Part shown: piece after piece, positions 1 to 6,146 of the stretch | How the letters are laid out: each line of letters starts with the position of its first letter | How positions within the stretch are numbered: position 1 is the stretch's first letter | Assembly (NCBI GenBank): GCA_047631875.1 | Contig: JBLIAZ010000133.1 | Span: 1-7,081 of the forward strand | From: JBLIAZ01 sp047631875 | GTDB taxonomy: Bacteria; Bacteroidota; Bacteroidia; Flavobacteriales_C; GCA-002722245 | Direction of reading: 5' to 3' | Length of the DNA: 7,081 bases | The notes under the pieces: generated by a model | The model's input: the letters and a program-made list of their open reading frames with translations, nothing else | The model's database searches: none | What the model was told of the DNA's origin: nothing | Position numbers and translations under genes: made by a program

Positions 1-285
1 GATATCCTGAGCAATAAAAAAACGTTTCTTTTTATCAAGGCAATGGAGCTGGATAAAAGTGGCGCCATGGATTTGTGGTTGAAGACTCCGGATTTTGATG
101 AGGTTGAAAAAGTCAAATCTGTAAAGGAGGTGTATGTTAATACTGGTGCGGATAAGCTTTGTGTGAATGAAATGAACAAGTATTACGATGTCGCCTTGTC
201 TAAACTTGACCAGATAAACGTAAGTGAATCTCAAAAGGAATCATTAGTAGATTTTGCAGATTACATTCGGAAAAGAGTCCAGTGA
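1..285 (+). CDS. Polyprenyl (isoprenyl) diphosphate synthase, C-terminal end only
   Basis: This is the 3' end of a gene that begins left of the window; the frame is open from base 1 to TGA at 283-285, giving 94 residues. The first residues read DILSNKKTFLFIKAMEL, which matches the segment just after the second Asp-rich motif of trans-polyprenyl synthetases (GDI-x-NKKTF). A helical tail with EKVKSVKEVYVNTGAD and a final ALSKLDQINV/LVDFADYIRKRV follows, as in GGPP/FPP-type enzymes. The family condenses isopentenyl diphosphate with allylic diphosphates to make C15-C20 or longer chains for quinones, carotenoids or lipid carriers. Both catalytic Asp-rich motifs lie outside the window, so chain length and exact gene name cannot be judged. 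An ATG at 43 is internal and not the start. The next gene begins 4 bp after the stop, which suggests co-transcription. Confidence 0.85.
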   Translation, partial: DILSNKKTFLFIKAMELDKSGAMDLWLKTPDFDEVEKVKSVKEVYVNTGADKLCVNEMNKYYDVALSKLDQINVSESQKESLVDFADYIRKRVQ

Positions 286-289
286 CTTG

Positions 290-646
290 ATGATGTCAGA
301 ATTGAGAAAGGAAAATAATGTAATTGAAATCAGTTCCGAAAAGGATTTTTATTCGGTAATCAATCAACTAGTCAAGGATTTTAATGACGAGGTATTTGAA
401 GAACGAGTGCATATGTTGACCCCTGGAAATAAAACGGAATTAATTGAAGAGGTTAACTTGTTCTTGTCGGAGGTTTGTAACCGATCAATCACGAATTTTT
501 CGCAATTGATGTACTTAGTAGACATGCCTGAAAATATTTTAGCACCTTTTTTATTGGACGGTGAAAGGTGTTGGGAAGAGTTCAGTTACCAAGTAATAAA
601 AAGAGAATACTTAAAGGTCTTGATCAGAAAAAAACACAGTGCATAG
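290..646 (+). CDS. Hypothetical protein, 118 aa, between prenyl synthase and tsaB
   Basis: I do not recognise this protein. The frame is open from 254, but that ATG lies inside the upstream gene. ATG 290 (or the adjacent ATG 293) is 4 bp past the upstream stop and is preferred. The product is small, charged and apparently mostly alpha-helical. It has no signal peptide, membrane span, cysteine cluster or obvious catalytic motif. The C-terminal third (about residues 68-113) is the part most like a folded conserved domain: NFSQLMYLVDMPENI, then a Trp-containing helix and a basic helix ending IKREYLKVLIRKK. It ends at TAG 644-646, whose last G is the first base of the tsaB GTG start, so translational coupling is plausible. 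Codon and base use look like the neighbours. It is probably a genuine gene because it fills the gap exactly, but any role in t6A or isoprenoid metabolism would be a guess from position. Confidence 0.75.
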   Translation: MMSELRKENNVIEISSEKDFYSVINQLVKDFNDEVFEERVHMLTPGNKTELIEEVNLFLSEVCNRSITNFSQLMYLVDMPENILAPFLLDGERCWEEFSYQVIKREYLKVLIRKKHSA

Positions 647-1326
647 TGACGTTAATTCTTAACATAGAAACTTCAGGAAAAAATTGTTCGGTCGCTGTGG
701 CAAAAAACGACGAGCTTCTTTTATTAAAAGAAGTGCTAAGCGAACAGTTTGTTCATGCTGAAGAATTACATGTTTTAATAAAACAAGTGTTAAAAGAATT
801 AAAGTTGAAACCATCCGAGCTCGATGCTATAGCAATAAGTGAAGGGCCTGGTTCATACACGGGCTTAAGAATAGGGCTTGCTTCAGCTAAAGGATTGGCG
901 TACACTTTAAAGATACCTTTGATAGCGGTGTCGAGTTTAAAAATTTTAGCTAATGCTGCTCGAAAACAAGATGGTTCAAAAACATTAGTTCCAATGATGG
1001 ACGCAAGAAGGATGGAAGTGTATACTGCCATGTATGGTCAACAGTTAGATGAAATGAACCATGCAAGGCCTGTAATCGTAGATGACTCTTTTCTGGAAGC
1101 TTACAATGATTGTGAAATTGTAGTGTTTGGTGATGGAGCTGAAAAATGTTTAGATTTTACAAAAAACGCAAAGTTTTTGCCTGGAATTATTGCGAGTGCT
1201 AAATTTATGGTTGAAATAAGTGCGGAGTTATACGGCAATGAAACTTTTGTCGATTTAGCTTATTTTGAGCCGAATTATTTGAAAGAATTTCAGGCTGGTA
1301 AGCCAAAAAATATGTTTTCTAAATGA
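646..1326 (+). CDS. tsaB: tRNA threonylcarbamoyladenosine (t6A) biosynthesis protein TsaB
   Basis: TsaB (YeaZ) is the inactive-paralogue partner of TsaD. With TsaE it forms the cytoplasmic complex that transfers threonylcarbamoyl from TsaC's product to A37 of ANN-decoding tRNAs. With GTG 646 as start the protein is 226 aa, normal for the family, and begins MTLILNIETSGKNCSVAVAK, the first strand-turn of the ASKHA fold. The family hallmark EGPGSYTGLRIG is at residues 66-77, followed by ASAKGLAYTLKIPLIAVSSL. The frame is open further upstream (ATG 568), but that would add 26 residues encoded inside the preceding gene and absent from the family, so the GTG that overlaps the previous TAG by one base is chosen. 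The stop is TGA at 1324-1326. TsaD, TsaC and TsaE are not in the window. It appears to be the last gene of the unit starting left of the window. Confidence 0.93.
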   Translation: MTLILNIETSGKNCSVAVAKNDELLLLKEVLSEQFVHAEELHVLIKQVLKELKLKPSELDAIAISEGPGSYTGLRIGLASAKGLAYTLKIPLIAVSSLKILANAARKQDGSKTLVPMMDARRMEVYTAMYGQQLDEMNHARPVIVDDSFLEAYNDCEIVVFGDGAEKCLDFTKNAKFLPGIIASAKFMVEISAELYGNETFVDLAYFEPNYLKEFQAGKPKNMFSK

Positions 1327-1407
1327 AGTCTCATTTCGGTAATAGAAGCTTTGCTCGAGTTCTTGGGATGCGTTTTACAAGGTGCGATTTGTGACAAGAT
1401 TCAAGTT

Positions 1408-1433
1408 CTTAAAAAAACTTAACGATTTTAAGT
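1408..1433. other. AT-rich inverted repeat in the tsaB-rplM spacer
   Basis: ACTTAA at 1417-1422 pairs with TTAAGT at 1428-1433 around a 5-base loop. Alternatively CTTAAAA at 1408-1414 pairs with TTTTAAG at 1426-1432. Read on the minus strand, the 6-bp stem is followed directly by a run of T, like a weak terminator. On the plus strand there is no T-run after it, so it is a poor terminator for tsaB. It sits just upstream of the rplM -33 element. It may be chance in AT-rich DNA. Confidence 0.25.
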
Positions 1434-1440
1434 GAATAAT

Positions 1441-1471
1441 TTGCTTACCTAAAATATTAATTCTATTTTTG
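1441..1471 (+). promoter_or_regulatory. Bacteroidota-type promoter for rplM-rpsI-rpsB-tsf
   Basis: TTG at 1441-1443 (TTTG if 1440 is included) is separated by 20 bp from TATTTTTG at 1464-1471. The latter matches the Bacteroidota -7 consensus TAnnTTTG exactly, and the spacing fits the -33/-7 arrangement of the primary sigma factor of this phylum. Transcription would then start about 4-7 bases downstream, around 1475-1478, giving a leader of about 30 nt before the rplM GTG. Such a short leader leaves little room for a large ribosomal-protein-binding autoregulatory structure. The location before a high-expression ribosomal operon supports the call. Confidence 0.72.
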
Positions 1472-1507
1472 TCGCCCGTTTTTTGCGGTTAATTTAAAGA
1501 TTAGATT

Positions 1508-1963
1508 GTGGATACATTAAGTTATAAAACAGTTTCAGCTAATAAAGAATCAGCTAACAAAGCTTGGTTACTAGTTGACGCTGAAGGGCAAATTTTAGGG
1601 CGTGTAGCGTCGAAAGTTGCAAAATTGATAAGAGGAAAGCATAAGACAAACTTCACGCCTCACGCAGATTGCGGAGACAACGTTGTGGTGATTAATGCTG
1701 CAAAAGTTAGCTTATCAGGAAATAAATGGGAAGCTAAAGAATACATTCGCCACACAGGTCGACCGGGAGGTCAAAGATCTTTGAGAGCAAATGAATTAAT
1801 GAAAAAGCACCCTACAGCTTTGGTTGAAAAAGCAGTAAAAGGAATGTTGCCTAAAAATAAATTGGGAGCAGCTTTGTTTACAAACTTGTTTGTTTATGAA
1901 GGTGCAGAGCACGGTCAAGAAGCTCAAAAGCCAAAACAATTTAACATTAACGACTTTAAATAA
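1508..1963 (+). CDS. rplM: 50S ribosomal protein L13
   Basis: L13 is an early-assembly 23S rRNA-binding protein of the large subunit. The 151-residue product is full length for Bacteroidota. It shows LLVDAEGQILGRVAS (21-35), HADCGDNVVVINA (52-64), HTGRPGGQR (82-90), VKGMLPKNKLG (110-120) and YEGAEHGQEAQKP (130-142), which together define the family. The start is GTG, giving MDTLSYKTVSANKES, the usual N-terminus in this phylum; there is no in-frame ATG nearby, so a non-ATG start on a highly expressed gene is well supported. It is first in the operon, about 30 nt after the predicted transcription start. rpsI follows after 6 bp, the near-universal rplM-rpsI pairing. Confidence 0.98.
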   Translation: MDTLSYKTVSANKESANKAWLLVDAEGQILGRVASKVAKLIRGKHKTNFTPHADCGDNVVVINAAKVSLSGNKWEAKEYIRHTGRPGGQRSLRANELMKKHPTALVEKAVKGMLPKNKLGAALFTNLFVYEGAEHGQEAQKPKQFNINDFK

Positions 1964-1969
1964 AACATT

Positions 1970-2356
1970 ATGGAAGTAATAAACGCATTAGGACGTAGAA
2001 AAACTTCGGTTGCTCGAGTTTACTTAAAAAAGGGTAAAGGAAAGTTTACGATCAACAACAAAGATTCCAAAGATTATTTTCCATTGGGTCAATTTCAATT
2101 CAAATTAAACCAACCTTTTGTGTTGAGTGATAACGAAGGGAAATTTGATGTAACCGTTAATGTTAAAGGCGGTGGAATTACTGGTCAGGTTGAAGCAATA
2201 AGATTAGGAATTTCAAGAGCACTTGTAGAGTTAGATGAGGAGAACAGACCAGTTTTTAGAAAAGAAGGCTTAATGACTAGAGACCCAAGAATGGTGGAAA
2301 GAAAGAAGCCAGGTCAAAAGAAAGCTCGTAAAAAATTCCAGTTTAGTAAACGTTAG
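1970..2356 (+). CDS. rpsI: 30S ribosomal protein S9
   Basis: S9 sits in the head of the small subunit, and its basic C-terminal tail reaches the P-site tRNA. The protein is 128 aa, the normal size. It contains ALGRRKTSVARVYLKKGKG (6-24), VKGGGITGQ (65-73), IRLGISRAL (77-85) and LMTRDPRMVERKKPGQKKAR (101-120). It ends in KFQFSKR, with the conserved terminal Ser-Lys-Arg that contacts tRNA. ATG 1970 gives the expected N-terminus and lies 6 bp after the rplM stop. No Shine-Dalgarno sequence is apparent; the upstream bases are A-rich, as is usual in Bacteroidota. Confidence 0.98.
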   Translation: MEVINALGRRKTSVARVYLKKGKGKFTINNKDSKDYFPLGQFQFKLNQPFVLSDNEGKFDVTVNVKGGGITGQVEAIRLGISRALVELDEENRPVFRKEGLMTRDPRMVERKKPGQKKARKKFQFSKR

Positions 2357-2389
2357 AATATTAGTATTAGAAATAAACATTTTATATAA

Positions 2390-3142
2390 ATGGCGAAAGT
2401 AAGTTATAAAGAGTTGTTAGAGCAAGGATGTCACTTTGGACACTTGACAAGAAAATGGAACCCAAACATGGCTCCGTATATTTTCATGGAAAAAAATGGT
2501 ATCCATATCATTGACCTGAATAAAACAGCAGCAAAGTTGGATGAAGCAACTGCAGCATTAAGACAAATAGCAAAGTCTGGAAAAAAAATATTATTTGTTG
2601 CTACTAAAAAGCAAGCAAAAAATGTGGTTTCTGAGGCTGTTGAGCTAACAGAAATGCCTTATGTTACAGAAAGATGGTCAGGAGGAATGTTGACTAATTT
2701 TGCGACAGTAAGAAAAGCTGTAAGGAAATTGGGTTCAATTGAAAAGATGAAGAAAGACGGAACTTTCGAAAACATTTCTAAAAGAGAAAGATTAGCATAC
2801 GATAGGCAAAGAATTAAACTAGAAAGAAACTTAGGTTCTATTTCTGATTTAACAAGATTGCCAGCAGCTTTGTTTATTGTTGACATTCATAAAGAGCATA
2901 TTGCAGTAGCAGAAGCTAAAAAGTTGAATATTCCAACTTTTGGAATAGTGGATACAAACTCAAATCCTAATTTGGTTGATTTTCCTATTCCAGCGAACGA
3001 TGACAGTTCGGATTCAGTGAAGTTTATCATTGATGTCATTTGCGAAGGTGTCAAAGAGGGATTAGGAGAAAGAAAAGCTAGCAAGGACGCAGCGGCAAAA
3101 GAAGAGTCTAAGAAAAAATCAACTGAAGAGGCGAAAGCTTAA
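2390..3142 (+). CDS. rpsB: 30S ribosomal protein S2
   Basis: S2 is a late-binding small-subunit protein that helps recruit S1 near the mRNA exit side. The 250-residue product carries both classical S2 signatures: GCHFGHLTRKWNP near the N-terminus (13-25) and PTFGIVDTNSNPNLVDFPIP (182-201). RWSGGMLTNF lies at 95-104. The last 27 residues or so are a Lys/Glu/Ala-rich, probably disordered extension (GERKASKDAAAKEESKKK and on), common in Bacteroidota S2. The 33-bp gap after rpsI is AT-rich with no convincing promoter or terminator, so read-through from the rplM promoter is expected. The rpsB-tsf order that follows is near-universal in bacteria. Confidence 0.98.
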   Translation: MAKVSYKELLEQGCHFGHLTRKWNPNMAPYIFMEKNGIHIIDLNKTAAKLDEATAALRQIAKSGKKILFVATKKQAKNVVSEAVELTEMPYVTERWSGGMLTNFATVRKAVRKLGSIEKMKKDGTFENISKRERLAYDRQRIKLERNLGSISDLTRLPAALFIVDIHKEHIAVAEAKKLNIPTFGIVDTNSNPNLVDFPIPANDDSSDSVKFIIDVICEGVKEGLGERKASKDAAAKEESKKKSTEEAKA

Positions 3143-3164
3143 TTCATTATATAGGGTATTTACG

Positions 3165-3992
3165 ATGGCAACAATGGAAATTAGTGCAAAAGACGTTTTC
3201 AAATTAAGAAAGCAAACTGGAGCTGGGATGATGGATTGTAAGAAAGCTTTGATTGAAGCTGAAGGCGATTTTGAAAAAGCTACTGATGTATTGAGGAAAA
3301 CAGGACAAAAGTTAGCCAACAAAAGAGCAGACAGAGACGCAACTGAAGGTTATGTATTGGCATTTTCTGGAAAAGGGAAAGCGTCTATTGTAGTACTAAA
3401 TTGCGAAACTGATTTTGTTGCTTTGAATGACGATTTTGGAAATCTGGTTACAAAATTTGCTGAAGCAGCAAGTTCGTCAAATGCAAGTAGTTTAGACGAA
3501 TTAAAGGCGGCGAGTTTTGAAGGACTTACTGTTGGTGAAAAAGTGATTGAGCAAACAGGTGTGGTAGGTGAGAAATTAGATTTATCCTATTTTGAATCAG
3601 TTCAAGGTGAAAAAGTTATAATATATAATCATCCAGGAAATAGGATTGCATCGATTGTTGCTTTCAACAAAGACACTACGGATGAAATTGCAAAAGATGT
3701 AGCCATGCAAGTTGCTGCAATGAATCCTGTTGCTTTGAGCAAGGACGATTGTCCACAAGAAGTAATTGATAAGGAATTGGAGATTGCAATTGACTTGTTA
3801 AAACAAGAAGGGAAACCGGAACAGTTAATTGAAAAGATTGCTCAAGGTAAATTGAATAAATTTTTCAAGGATAACACATTGTTGAATCAAGGGTTCATTA
3901 AAGATTCTAAAATATCAATACAACAATATTTGAACGAGTCAGATAAGGAGCTGACAGTCATAGCCTTTAAGCGATATGCTTTAGGAGAATAA
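3165..3992 (+). CDS. tsf: Translation elongation factor Ts (EF-Ts)
   Basis: EF-Ts is the guanine nucleotide exchange factor that releases GDP from EF-Tu in the cytoplasm. The 275-residue protein has an N-terminal UBA-like domain with VFKLRKQTGAGMMDCKKALI (11-30). The core carries NCETDFVA (79-86), whose TDF segment inserts next to the EF-Tu Mg2+ site. Two core subdomains and a C-terminal Lys-rich segment (QGKLNKFFKDNTLLNQGFIKD) complete it. ATG 3165 is taken as the start; ATG 3174, three codons later, is an equally possible site. It lies 22 bp after rpsB and is the last gene before a strong terminator, so it ends the L13-S9-S2-EF-Ts operon. Confidence 0.97.
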   Translation: MATMEISAKDVFKLRKQTGAGMMDCKKALIEAEGDFEKATDVLRKTGQKLANKRADRDATEGYVLAFSGKGKASIVVLNCETDFVALNDDFGNLVTKFAEAASSSNASSLDELKAASFEGLTVGEKVIEQTGVVGEKLDLSYFESVQGEKVIIYNHPGNRIASIVAFNKDTTDEIAKDVAMQVAAMNPVALSKDDCPQEVIDKELEIAIDLLKQEGKPEQLIEKIAQGKLNKFFKDNTLLNQGFIKDSKISIQQYLNESDKELTVIAFKRYALGE

Positions 3993-3995
3993 TTT

Positions 3996-4028
3996 AAAAA
4001 GAGAGAATTTTAATTCTCTCTTTTTTTT
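3996..4028 (+). terminator. Intrinsic terminator after tsf
   Basis: A near-perfect palindrome begins 3 bases after the tsf stop. The left arm AAAAAGAGAGAATT (3996-4009) pairs with AATTCTCTCTTTTT (4012-4025), with a short loop at the centre, and the T-run continues to 4028. The AGAGAG/CTCTCT core gives stability despite the low GC. Because A-runs precede and T-runs follow the stem, it could act on both strands, but no gene faces it from the right. It separates ribosomal-protein transcription from pyrH-frr-lpxH. Confidence 0.88.
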
Positions 4029-4039
4029 GCTTTTTTTTG
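4020..4039. repeat. Perfect tandem 10-mer CTTTTTTTTG x2
   Basis: The 10-base unit CTTTTTTTTG occurs twice head-to-tail (4020-4029 and 4030-4039). The first copy forms the terminator's T-tract; the second lies just after it, 35 bp before the pyrH start. Each copy holds a T8 homopolymer, a slippage-prone structure. It could be a relic of replication slippage or a doubled terminator tail. Confidence 0.8.
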
Positions 4040-4074
4040 AGATATAATTCAATTCTATTACCTTAACAATTATT

Positions 4075-4785
4075 ATGATGAAGTACAAAAGGGTGTTGTT
4101 GAAATTAAGTGGTGAAGCACTACTTGGTGATTCAGACTACGGAATCGATTCAAAGCGATTAGCTCAGTATTCAAAAGAAGTAAAAAGCATTGTTGATTTG
4201 GGTGTTGAAGTTGCAATAGTAATTGGAGGAGGAAATATTTATAGAGGGATGAGTGCGGAGGTCAATGGAATTGACAGGGTGCAAGGTGACTATATGGGAA
4301 TGTTAGCGACTGTAATTAATGGTATGGCCCTTCAGGCTAGTTTAGAAACTGTAGGTGTTGATACCAGGTTGCAAACAGCTATAAAGATGGAGCAAATCGC
4401 AGAACCATACATAAAAAGAAGAGCAACTAGACACCTGGAAAAAGGAAGGGTAGTGATTTTTGGGGCCGGAACCGGTAATCCTTATTTTACAACGGATACT
4501 GCTGCAACACTTAGAGCAATCGAGATTGAAGCTGATGTGATTTTAAAAGGTACTAGGGTTGATGGAATATACACTGCAGATCCAGAAAAAGACAGTTCAG
4601 CAACAAAATTTGATAAAATTACCTTTGAGGAAGTGTATGCAAAAAGTCTAAACATCATGGATTTGACTGCATTTACGTTATGTAAAGAAAATGATTTGCC
4701 GATTGTAGTGTTTGACATGAATAAACCAGGGAATTTAAAAGAGTTGATTCAGGGTAAAAACGTGGGAACCTTGGTTGAAGTATAA
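4075..4785 (+). CDS. pyrH: Uridylate (UMP) kinase
   Basis: PyrH phosphorylates UMP to UDP with ATP, an essential step in making UTP and CTP; it is a cytoplasmic hexamer of the amino-acid kinase fold. The 236-residue product is typical in length. Motifs: KRVLLKLSGEALLG (5-18) for the phosphate site, IGGGNIYRG (50-58), DRVQGDYMGMLATVING (67-83) at the UMP site, FGAGTGNPYFTTDTAA (129-144), and KGTRVDGIYTADP (158-170) in the ATP lobe. ATG 4075 and the next codon ATG 4078 are both possible starts; 4078 gives the MKYKR form usual in relatives. The gene follows the tsf terminator by 46 bp and has no strong promoter match. It is separated from frr by 9 bp, the common pyrH-frr pairing. Confidence 0.97.
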   Translation: MMKYKRVLLKLSGEALLGDSDYGIDSKRLAQYSKEVKSIVDLGVEVAIVIGGGNIYRGMSAEVNGIDRVQGDYMGMLATVINGMALQASLETVGVDTRLQTAIKMEQIAEPYIKRRATRHLEKGRVVIFGAGTGNPYFTTDTAATLRAIEIEADVILKGTRVDGIYTADPEKDSSATKFDKITFEEVYAKSLNIMDLTAFTLCKENDLPIVVFDMNKPGNLKELIQGKNVGTLVEV

Positions 4786-4794
4786 AATATAGAT

Positions 4795-5358
4795 ATGGAA
4801 GAAGAAATTCAATTTGAATTAGACTCAGCTAAAGAATCAATGCAAAAAAGTATTGATCGTTTAGAATCAGAATTGTTAAAAATCCGTGCTGGAAAAGCAA
4901 ATCCAAGTATGCTTTCTCAAGTATTTGTGGATTATTATGGTGCAAAAACACCATTAAGTCAGGTGGCTAATATTAGTACTCCTGATGCAAGAACTTTGTC
5001 TGTTCAACCATGGGAAAAACAACTTCTGCAGGATGTTTCTAAAGCCATTATTGATGCGAATTTAGGTTTAAATCCGCAGAGTAATGGGGACATTATAATG
5101 ATTGCGATTCCTGCCTTGACAGAAGAGCGAAGAGCAGCGTTAGTTAAGCAAACTAAGGGCTATGGAGAAGACGCAAAGGTAGCAATTCGTGTTGCGCGGA
5201 AGGATGCCAATGACTTCATTAAAAAATTACAAAAGGATGGTTTGCCAGAAGACAGAGCAAAGACAGTAGAATCTCAAATACAAGATATCACAAGTTTATT
5301 TAGTGGAAAGGTTGATTCCGTGTTGACAGACAAGGAAAAAGACATCATGACTGTATAA
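4795..5358 (+). CDS. frr: Ribosome recycling factor (RRF)
   Basis: RRF acts with EF-G to split post-termination ribosomes from mRNA. The product is 187 aa, close to the family's usual 185. The long-helix domain I and the beta domain II are both present: LLKIRAGKANPSML (27-40), YYGAKTPLSQVANIS (47-61), SVQPWEK (69-75), GLNPQSNGD (91-99), IPALTEERR (105-113) and VARKDANDFIKKLQKDG (133-149). ATG 4795 gives a start like that of other Bacteroidota RRFs and lies 9 bp after the pyrH stop. It is followed after 14 bp by the lpxH-like gene with no terminator between, so the three genes probably share one transcript. Confidence 0.97.
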   Translation: MEEEIQFELDSAKESMQKSIDRLESELLKIRAGKANPSMLSQVFVDYYGAKTPLSQVANISTPDARTLSVQPWEKQLLQDVSKAIIDANLGLNPQSNGDIIMIAIPALTEERRAALVKQTKGYGEDAKVAIRVARKDANDFIKKLQKDGLPEDRAKTVESQIQDITSLFSGKVDSVLTDKEKDIMTV

Positions 5359-5372
5359 AGTACTCCGATCTC

Positions 5373-6128
5373 ATGGAGGAAAAAAATCACATTTATTTTG
5401 CATCGGATTTTCATTTGGGAGTTCCTGATCATGAATCTTCAAGAAAACGGGAATTATTACTTGTCAAATGGCTTGACAAGGTTGCTAAGGATGCAGCTGA
5501 AATATATTTGATAGGTGATATTTTTGATTTTTGGTTTGAATATAGATCGGTGGTGCCAAAGGGGCATGTTCGTCTGCTAGGTAAATTAGCTGAAGTAGTT
5601 GATTCTGGAATTAAAGTGACTTTATTTACAGGTAATCACGACATGTGGATGTTTGATTACTTGGAAAAAGAAATTGGGGTAAGCATTCAAAGGGAGCCAA
5701 TCGTTAAAGAGTTTTCATCAAAAACGTTTTACTTGGGGCATGGAGATGGTTTGGGTCCTGGAGACTATAAGTACAAGTTTCTCAAAAAGGTATTTGCAAA
5801 TAAATTGTGTCAATGGTTGTTTGCAAGGGTGCATCCAAATTTTGCTTTTGGTATTGCAAAAATGTGGTCAGGAAAGAGCAGGCTTAAGAATAACAAAAAG
5901 GAAGAGGGTTTTACAACCAAAGAAAACGAATGGTTGTATGAATATTCAAAGAGCTTACTGTTTACTAAACATTACGATTATTTTATTTTTGGACACCGGC
6001 ACTTGCCGCTTGATTTGTCCATTGATGGTTACCAGTCACGTTACATTAATTTAGGAGAATGGGTGACAGGAAATCCTCATTACGCTGTGTTTGATGGCAA
6101 AGAATTAAGTCTTAGGAAGCTTTCGTGA
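5373..6128 (+). CDS. lpxH: UDP-2,3-diacylglucosamine diphosphatase, LpxH-type metallophosphoesterase
   Basis: LpxH hydrolyses UDP-2,3-diacylglucosamine to lipid X and UMP in lipid A synthesis, at the inner face of the cytoplasmic membrane. The 251-residue product shows the calcineurin-like metal-binding set in order: SDFHLG (Asp12, His14), GDIFDFWFEY (48-57, Asp49), GNHD (87-90), GHGDG (122-126) and GHRH (207-210). The GDIFDFWFEY segment is characteristic of LpxH rather than generic phosphoesterases. A basic/aromatic insert (about 132-185) between GHGD and GHRH corresponds to the helical cap that binds acyl chains in LpxH. No signal peptide or membrane span is visible, consistent with peripheral association. 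ATG 5373 gives the expected N-terminus, 14 bp after frr. Related Bacteroidota metallophosphoesterases of uncertain substrate share this architecture, so substrate identity is inferred from motifs. Confidence 0.85.
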   Translation: MEEKNHIYFASDFHLGVPDHESSRKRELLLVKWLDKVAKDAAEIYLIGDIFDFWFEYRSVVPKGHVRLLGKLAEVVDSGIKVTLFTGNHDMWMFDYLEKEIGVSIQREPIVKEFSSKTFYLGHGDGLGPGDYKYKFLKKVFANKLCQWLFARVHPNFAFGIAKMWSGKSRLKNNKKEEGFTTKENEWLYEYSKSLLFTKHYDYFIFGHRHLPLDLSIDGYQSRYINLGEWVTGNPHYAVFDGKELSLRKLS

Positions 6129-6146
6129 TATTGTTTACCCAATTAA

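Noticed and set aside
254..289. Upstream ATG extension of the 118-aa gene (start at 254)
   Set aside because: It would overlap the prenyl synthase C-terminus by 32 bp. ATG 290 lies just after that gene's stop, the natural operon spacing.
568..645. ATG 568 as the tsaB start
   Set aside because: It adds 26 residues that read through the previous gene's coding sequence and do not belong to the TsaB fold; the conserved N-terminus starts at GTG 646.
753..1031. Minus-strand ORF of 92 codons inside tsaB
   Set aside because: It lies wholly antisense to a clear tsaB and shows no recognisable protein features.
2659..3322. Three minus-strand ORFs across rpsB and the start of tsf (2659-2886, 2887-3084, 3119-3322)
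   Set aside because: They are antisense to well-defined ribosomal protein and EF-Ts genes; their Ser/Phe/Leu-rich composition is what the complement of Lys/Glu-rich AT-rich genes gives.
4482..4718. Minus-strand ORF of 78 codons inside pyrH
   Set aside because: It is a shadow of the conserved UMP kinase frame, with no motif or start context.
5740..6054. Plus-strand 104-codon ORF in another frame of lpxH
   Set aside because: It overlaps the GHGD-to-GHRH region of a clearly coding frame; its Cys-rich composition without motifs is typical of an out-of-frame reading.
6129..6146. Possible bidirectional terminator between lpxH and the transporter
   Set aside because: Only a short AATTAATT palindrome is present, with no GC-containing stem or T-run, so no terminator is called.
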